Shown here: positions 58,577 to 64,000 of the stretch, piece after piece
Numbering within the stretch: position 1 is the first letter of the stretch
Layout: each line of letters starts with the position of its first letter
Assembly (NCBI GenBank): GCA_022495005.1
Contig: JAGYXB010000069.1
Location: forward strand, 1 to 64,000
Direction: 5' to 3'
Source of the DNA: Rhyacophila brunnea
Lineage: Eukaryota; Arthropoda; Insecta; Trichoptera; Rhyacophilidae
Length of the DNA: 64,000 bases
Notes under the pieces: generated by a model
Databases searched by the model: none
What the model was told of the DNA's origin: nothing
Seen by the model: only the letters and a program-made list of their open reading frames with translations
Position numbers and translations under genes: made by a program

Positions 58577-61185
58577 ATGAGGTTGCGATTTGATTGTTTT
58601 GTGTTCATACTTGACAAGTACATAATTGAAGTAGATGTATTAAAACTACGTGAAATCCCTAAAAATAAACCGAAGCCCCTTACTTTTACCTCTAACATAA
58701 TTTTAAAACGCTTCTGTTATTTAATTAGTTATTTAATAGTACATTTCTTTATAATATGTCTTTTCATTATGTAACTATTTTATAAAAAATTCTATTAAAT
58801 AAAAGATTTTTCAATGCATATAAGAAAATATGTTCAGGATATATGTGTACATATATATTAATATTAGTGATACTAAAGACATAATTAAAAGATCAAAAAA
58901 TCCATAAAATCTGATACGTTGTTCAAGACGTGTTTATTTGCTACAATATTAGTGACACAGTCAGTAAAAAATACCAAATTGCGAAATTTTCATGAGACAT
59001 CGCTCATACTTCCTAAAAACAAAACAAAAATCTTAAAAGTACCTATGCGCTACCTACTTGACATGATTTGATACCGTTGTTTACCTAAAATAACGAAAAA
59101 AGGGGCAATTATTTTAATTGCGCACTGCGGCTTTCTTTTGTATTCGATGCGGAATTAAAAACATGCTAAAAACTGTCATCAATAATTATTATTACATTCG
59201 GCGTGACGTCGACGCAACTATACTACAACGGTGAATTTTAATCAAAAAGTAATTACTTAGGTCCTTAGGTGACCACAGCAAATCGAAAACTATATTCCAG
59301 GCACATTCGCTTCACTCCCTTCCGCCACAGATGAAATATTAACATAATACTGTTTTCATTCCATTCCAAGACTCTTCCAATAACATGTAATTAGAAAATG
59401 TACGTATGTTAACTTTAATACGTAAGCCTTGTATAATTTTGAAATCAAAAATTTACATAGCAGTACACTGTAAATAAAATAAATGCTGCATAAATATAAG
59501 TAACAGAATCTAACTTATAAGTAAAAGAATTAACGATGATCATTGTTAATAGGAGAATTAAATTATATCATGTTATAATGTTATTTTAACATTGATTTAT
59601 AATCATCATTTAATTGAAAATGTCAGTCAATGAAGAAACTGGTCGTCTGTTAAAAATTATTAATTAATTGTGGAAAAAGTATAGAAAAATAATTCATAAC
59701 TTCCACAATAACATTTGTACTTAATTATTTTTTTAGTTGTCGTCTTTCATATTAGTAAAACGTTATGACAACCGTTTATCATGCACGGGATAAAAGACGG
59801 TGGCTTTAGGTTTTCTATTTGAGTAGGTATATTAAATTCTTTCAAATGTCCATGTTATATTTAATAATACATGTGTATATTAATAAACTATTTTTTTAAA
59901 AAAAGAAGAAAAATATATTAATAAACAAGCCATAGACTTGATCAAAACAATTATAAGTGTCAACCTCTCGTAAAAAAAATAAACAAATATGTTTATTTTG
60001 TGTACGTCCTCACAATTAATTTTAGAAGTATACAGTCAGTGGCTAATAATTTACTAGGCGATTATTAAGAGCCCTATTTTAAAAATTATAACAAATACAC
60101 ATTATATTATCAGTAACAGACTAACAGAGGCATCTAAACGTTGTTTAATAGTTGTGCTTGTCAAAATTCAGTAGACAGTAGACGACAAGCACCGTGTCAT
60201 GCACCTCAATGTGGGCCGCGCTTAATAACCCATAGGTACGTAAATTTTTGTTCAAAAATATTGTTCTGTATAGAATAAAACGTAACATCTACCGGGAAAT
60301 TATTATAACAGGTTCGAGAATTTAGTTTTTCTAGTCAATGGCTTTTCATTATCAGCTTTCAAATATATAATTTTTATTAAAATTGAGATAATTTCAGAAG
60401 TATTTTCTACAGCGTTAAACCATATTTATAAATTTAAATATTTTTTTACAACTCAAATTGAAATTTAATCCTTATTGGTTTTTTATAGGGTTTAATTGGA
60501 TTTTAAAAACTTACTAACTAATACCACACCATCTTTTTTCTTAATTCCGCATTATTATTTTACGTTGATATTATTAATAATGTGTTCGTGAGTCATATAT
60601 TTATTACTATCTTCATAAGCCACATCTTATGTGACTTGTTGACAAGTTGCACTATTTTTGGGATCCTACTTCCAAAAGTTACTATTTGTCACCGGCATGT
60701 GTACACCTTGTATGTCAGACTTTGTTACCTAAACATAAATACGTTTGAGTAATAAATATATATAATATACTAATTATTCTATTAAAATATTAAAGCAATA
60801 TCAGCAAAATTTTACGCAATTACAACATACCATAAACTTATTTGAATTCGCACACAATCAGCCTTGTAATAATATGTATTACATATGCATAAGTCCGATA
60901 AAACCACTATTCAAACTCGAAGCGTGAACCCTTTATTTAAAAGGTTGACTGTACGGGTGTTCATATTATTCAATACAAGAAAGATTCGAGCCCCCAGGCT
61001 GTGGGTGGGCAGTCGGCCTATAATTAAAGGGAATCAACAAAATGGATAACATCTATATGCAGTGTAATTTTGCAATCGAGCACCATATTTGGCTTTGCAG
61101 CGTTAATGCAAGTATTGCGATCGTTGAAGATTACATTTAAGTTCCTTACAGTAATGTATAATTTTTTTGAGCTAAATTTAAAATA
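58577..61185. other. AT-rich stretch with nothing recognised
   Basis: A 65-codon frame at 58577-58774 and several AT runs; no gene or repeat supported. Confidence 0.45.
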
Positions 61186-61189
61186 ACAC

Positions 61190-61310
61190 ACCTTTTAAAG
61201 TGTGTTGTAATATATTAGAAAAAAAAGTTAAACCGAGTGAGACTCGATCTCACGTCTTTCACTTTCTGGTCTGGTCTGCTCTAAGTGCTTTTGATTTTAA
61301 GTTATCGTAG
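61190..61310 (-). repeat. possible diverged tRNA-bearing repeat
   Basis: TATTAGAAAAAAAAGTTAAAC then GAGTGAGACTCGATCTCACG has the same layout as copy B (GAAAAAGTTAAACACC then GGAATCGAACTTGC), with a reversed B-box-like element ACTCGATCTC. The A box and foldback arms are not recognisable. Confidence 0.35.
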
Positions 61311-63000
61311 CTATGTAGTAAAAATTCAGTTGTGCGTTCGTCATTGATGAATGTGCTTAGTGCATGAAGATGCCCAAAGGTAAAACCAGGGACCAATAAA
61401 ATTTAATTAAATGGAAAAGTAGTTATACATTTTAAATCTATTAGATTACAAATATTACATATAATACAGGACACAGGTAGCTATTAAGCCACGTTTACAG
61501 AATCGAAAAACATTTTTGTCCTACGTTTAAAAACACTGTCTTAGATAATATTATTAAACTTCAGAGTTTAAAATAGATACCTAAAAGTTTTTTTTTAATT
61601 TAATTCAGCAGTAAATGATTTATGATACCTTGAATGGCGACTTACCAATACTTTAATTTCAAGTTCCTCGAATCAATTGAAATTTAATTAACTCAATGCT
61701 GGAACGCAAAGTTCTGAAGCTTTGAGCGGTAAGCTGTCTCAAAAATATGACCATCGGTTGATTCAGCTCTTGTCTTTGAGATTGTAATTAAAAATATGTC
61801 ACGGTCATTGAAGACTCATTTCCATTTAAGTTAACCGAAAATTCAGTACTTTTTAACCTTACAAGAGACGAGATATAACAAAATATACCAATACGATCCC
61901 CGAAAAAAATACTGGAAAGTTATTATGGGATTTTTAAAAACTTTATTCAACATCGATTTAGAATTGACCATCTCAATAGATTGTTTTGACTAGGCAAACT
62001 AATTAATAATCACATAATTCGGACACTAAATGAAAAACACATAACTGGATACTTATTTTAATCTGAAAACGACTTTTTTTGTATATATATATAGGTTTAC
62101 AATTAATTTTACAGATGCTCCGAAAATACAAATTAACAATCTCAATGGCTTTTTTTACTAGGTATTTACTAAATATACAAACTTATGTATAACTACGTAA
62201 TTTAATGTACAAACGGTTTTTTTCAGCTATTCGCTGTATGTATGCAATTCATTTTTCAGGTGCTCAAAAGTGTTAAAAAATACGAACTACAAGTGATTTC
62301 CAAATAATAATTTCAAAAAAAAATACATGGATACTGTCGATATGCTGTGCATTTATATTTAATTTTGGGTGTATCAAGCAAGTCACTCATATCATTTAAG
62401 TCAAGACTCAAGATATGTGCAATAAGCTAGTACTGATGTATGTGATGACGTAATCGTAATGGTTTATTATTGTTTTATTAATTTTTTCTTACTTTTGTGA
62501 TCATGCTCGTTAGGTACACTGATGTACATGACGTATCTATAGACAACTCATTTCCATTATTTTTGTGTTCTGTCTTTATGTGTGTAAGTAATATTTAATA
62601 TACTTGCTGTATAGAACAAATCTTGGCCATGCTAAAGGTGACGTATACTAATTGTTGTTATTTCTTTATTCATATTCATTAAAATTATGTTGAAAGGTTT
62701 TTAAAAAAATAATTAACACTATATTGATTACTAGAGTTAAAAACATGATAATAAAGTAAAATATTCTGTTGTGTACACACTGGAGTTGGCAACATCATAA
62801 CAAAGCCATTTCGTTTTTGATTCGCCTATTAAAACATTTTATATTAAATAAATAATTATGTATAATAATTATGAGAGTATCAACTTGATATCTCTATTGG
62901 TGTATTTATACTTGAGATATAAATATATTTGATATAACGATATCATATTATTATACTATTTATTTCTCTCAAATGATCAGTAACCTAAACTATTATATTA
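61311..63000. other. AT-rich stretch with nothing recognised
   Basis: No coding or repeat signal supported. Confidence 0.45.
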
Positions 63001-63003
63001 TAA

Positions 63004-63386
63004 CGCACCCCCAGACCTACACTGACGTAAGTCAAAATCAGCCATTTTCCAGGAGAACCGAAACAAACTTTTTGAACCATGTTTATGGTACTTGATTTAA
63101 TGTCTAATGGCTTTACAATGTCCATTTTTTTTTTTTGTAGAATTGGAAAAAATATATCTTTCTAGTGGCATTCATTGAAGATTATCAGAATTACTGGAGT
63201 GTTCTTCTTCATATTTGACTCAATTTATTTAAAATAACACTGGAGTTAGGGGTATATCTCGTTAAATATTTTTTTAGAGATACGCCAGTGTTCTCCTGAG
63301 ATAGAGAAAAATAAATGTAACTGAACTGCATTCATAACTCAAAACATCAAAATTCAGACTTACGTCAGTGTAGGTCTGGGGGTGCG
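63004..63386. mobile_element. MITE with about 30 bp inverted ends (383 bp)
   Basis: The left end CGCACCCCCAGACCTACACT, GACGTAAGTC is the exact reverse complement of the right end (63357-63386). ATAA flanks both sides (63000-63003 and 63387-63390). Further in, CCAGGAGAAC and GTTCTCCTGAG, and two CACTGGAGT/CGCCAGTGTT blocks, are also partly mirrored. No coding frame. A 4 bp duplication is not diagnostic, and in such AT-rich DNA may be chance, so the superfamily is open. Confidence 0.8.
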
Positions 63387-63390
63387 ATAA

Positions 63391-64000
63391 TCATATATAG
63401 ATAACAATATATTATTAAAGTTTAGTACCTACTTATTTAGTATTCACTCGCCAGGAACGTTATAATTTCATTATATATTATTAAATATAATAACTAGGTA
63501 CCTACGTAAAAATATTTATCACGGGAAACATGGTCGATAAAATTTAATAACTTTGATTTTTTATTACGAAAATTACAAAATTCAATGCAATCAATTTGAA
63601 TATTTCCCATCCGAAATTTGGGAAAGTTATAAATTAAGATTATAAAAAAGAAGCCTTCAGTGGAAAGCCGCGGTATGAGCCTAGATAAAAATATGAGTTG
63701 TCCCTAATCATATTAGGAAATTGTAAAAGCCCCAGCCGAGAGAGAGACCAAAAAATCTGATAATCATATAACACAAAAGATAAAGAAAAAAACGATAATT
63801 CACTTTTATTCACAAGTTTCGTCGTGGGGGAGGTGGGGGTTAATATTGAATCTGAGACGATAAAATTATATTACACTTTGTAAGTTAGGCCGCAAATTTA
63901 TAAAGACGTGCCGCAAAAAAAGGAATGTAAAAAAAAGAATTCGAGTGTATTTTTTATTCACTTAGACAATATCGTCATCCTCGCTCTGGTGTGGACAGAT
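63391..64000. other. AT-rich end of window with nothing recognised
   Basis: A G-rich string GTGGGGGAGGTGGGGG near 63823 is the only notable feature. Confidence 0.4.

Noticed and set aside
60990..61015. B-box-like GATTCGAGCCCCC
   Set aside because: No A box upstream at a suitable distance on either reading and no second copy in the window.

Overview
The window is AT-rich, intron-poor-looking or intergenic DNA of an insect. The evidence is by eye: very high A+T, frequent GGTACCTA and GTAGGTA strings, arthropod-type (TTAGG)n motifs, tRNA-derived SINEs, and several LINE relics that end in motifs familiar from insect endonuclease-reverse transcriptases. Lepidoptera is my first guess and an aphid-like hemipteran the alternative; the sequence alone does not settle it. 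I find no host protein-coding gene, no intact tRNA or rRNA gene, and no bacterial or viral locus. All open reading frames are short. The only one of real interest is a 5'-truncated LINE reverse transcriptase tail at 15062-15733 (minus strand).

Almost everything that can be annotated is mobile DNA. From left to right: a TTAA-flanked element family (1-51, 1917-2689 and an inverted-dimer form at 16867-18235); a repeat family that carries a tRNA-like promoter unit and foldback ends (3086-3536, 7070-7460, 51350-51690, 53135-53400, 55443-56273, perhaps 61190-61300); a family of very small hairpin retroposons with 12-14 bp target duplications (13558-13796, 19178-19452, 20883-21021); MULE-like elements with 9 bp duplications (11351-11721, 50743-51165, partial 33502-33690); a Harbinger-like MITE (19894-20047); a piggyBac-like MITE (24546-25155); two hAT-like elements with perfect 8 bp duplications (35006-35385 and 42173-42587, the second built of inverted minisatellite arrays); two further MITEs (22709-23198, 63004-63386); two copies of one tRNA-SINE (40871-41034, 46792-46970); and at least seven LINE remnants.

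Between these lie GC-richer islands without coding signal (about 5940-6260, 14455-14770, 15978-16205, 27100-27400, 28590-28770, 31430-31640, 47080-47430, 57650-57960). They stand out against the AT-rich background and are reasonable candidates for conserved regulatory DNA, though conservation cannot be judged from one sequence.

The most unusual theme is palindromy. Two unrelated families each occur both in a form with short inverted ends and in a form in which nearly the whole unit is duplicated head to head (arms of about 670 and 372 bp). A third family is a retroposon whose body is itself a hairpin, and its two arms match each other within a copy better than they match other copies.
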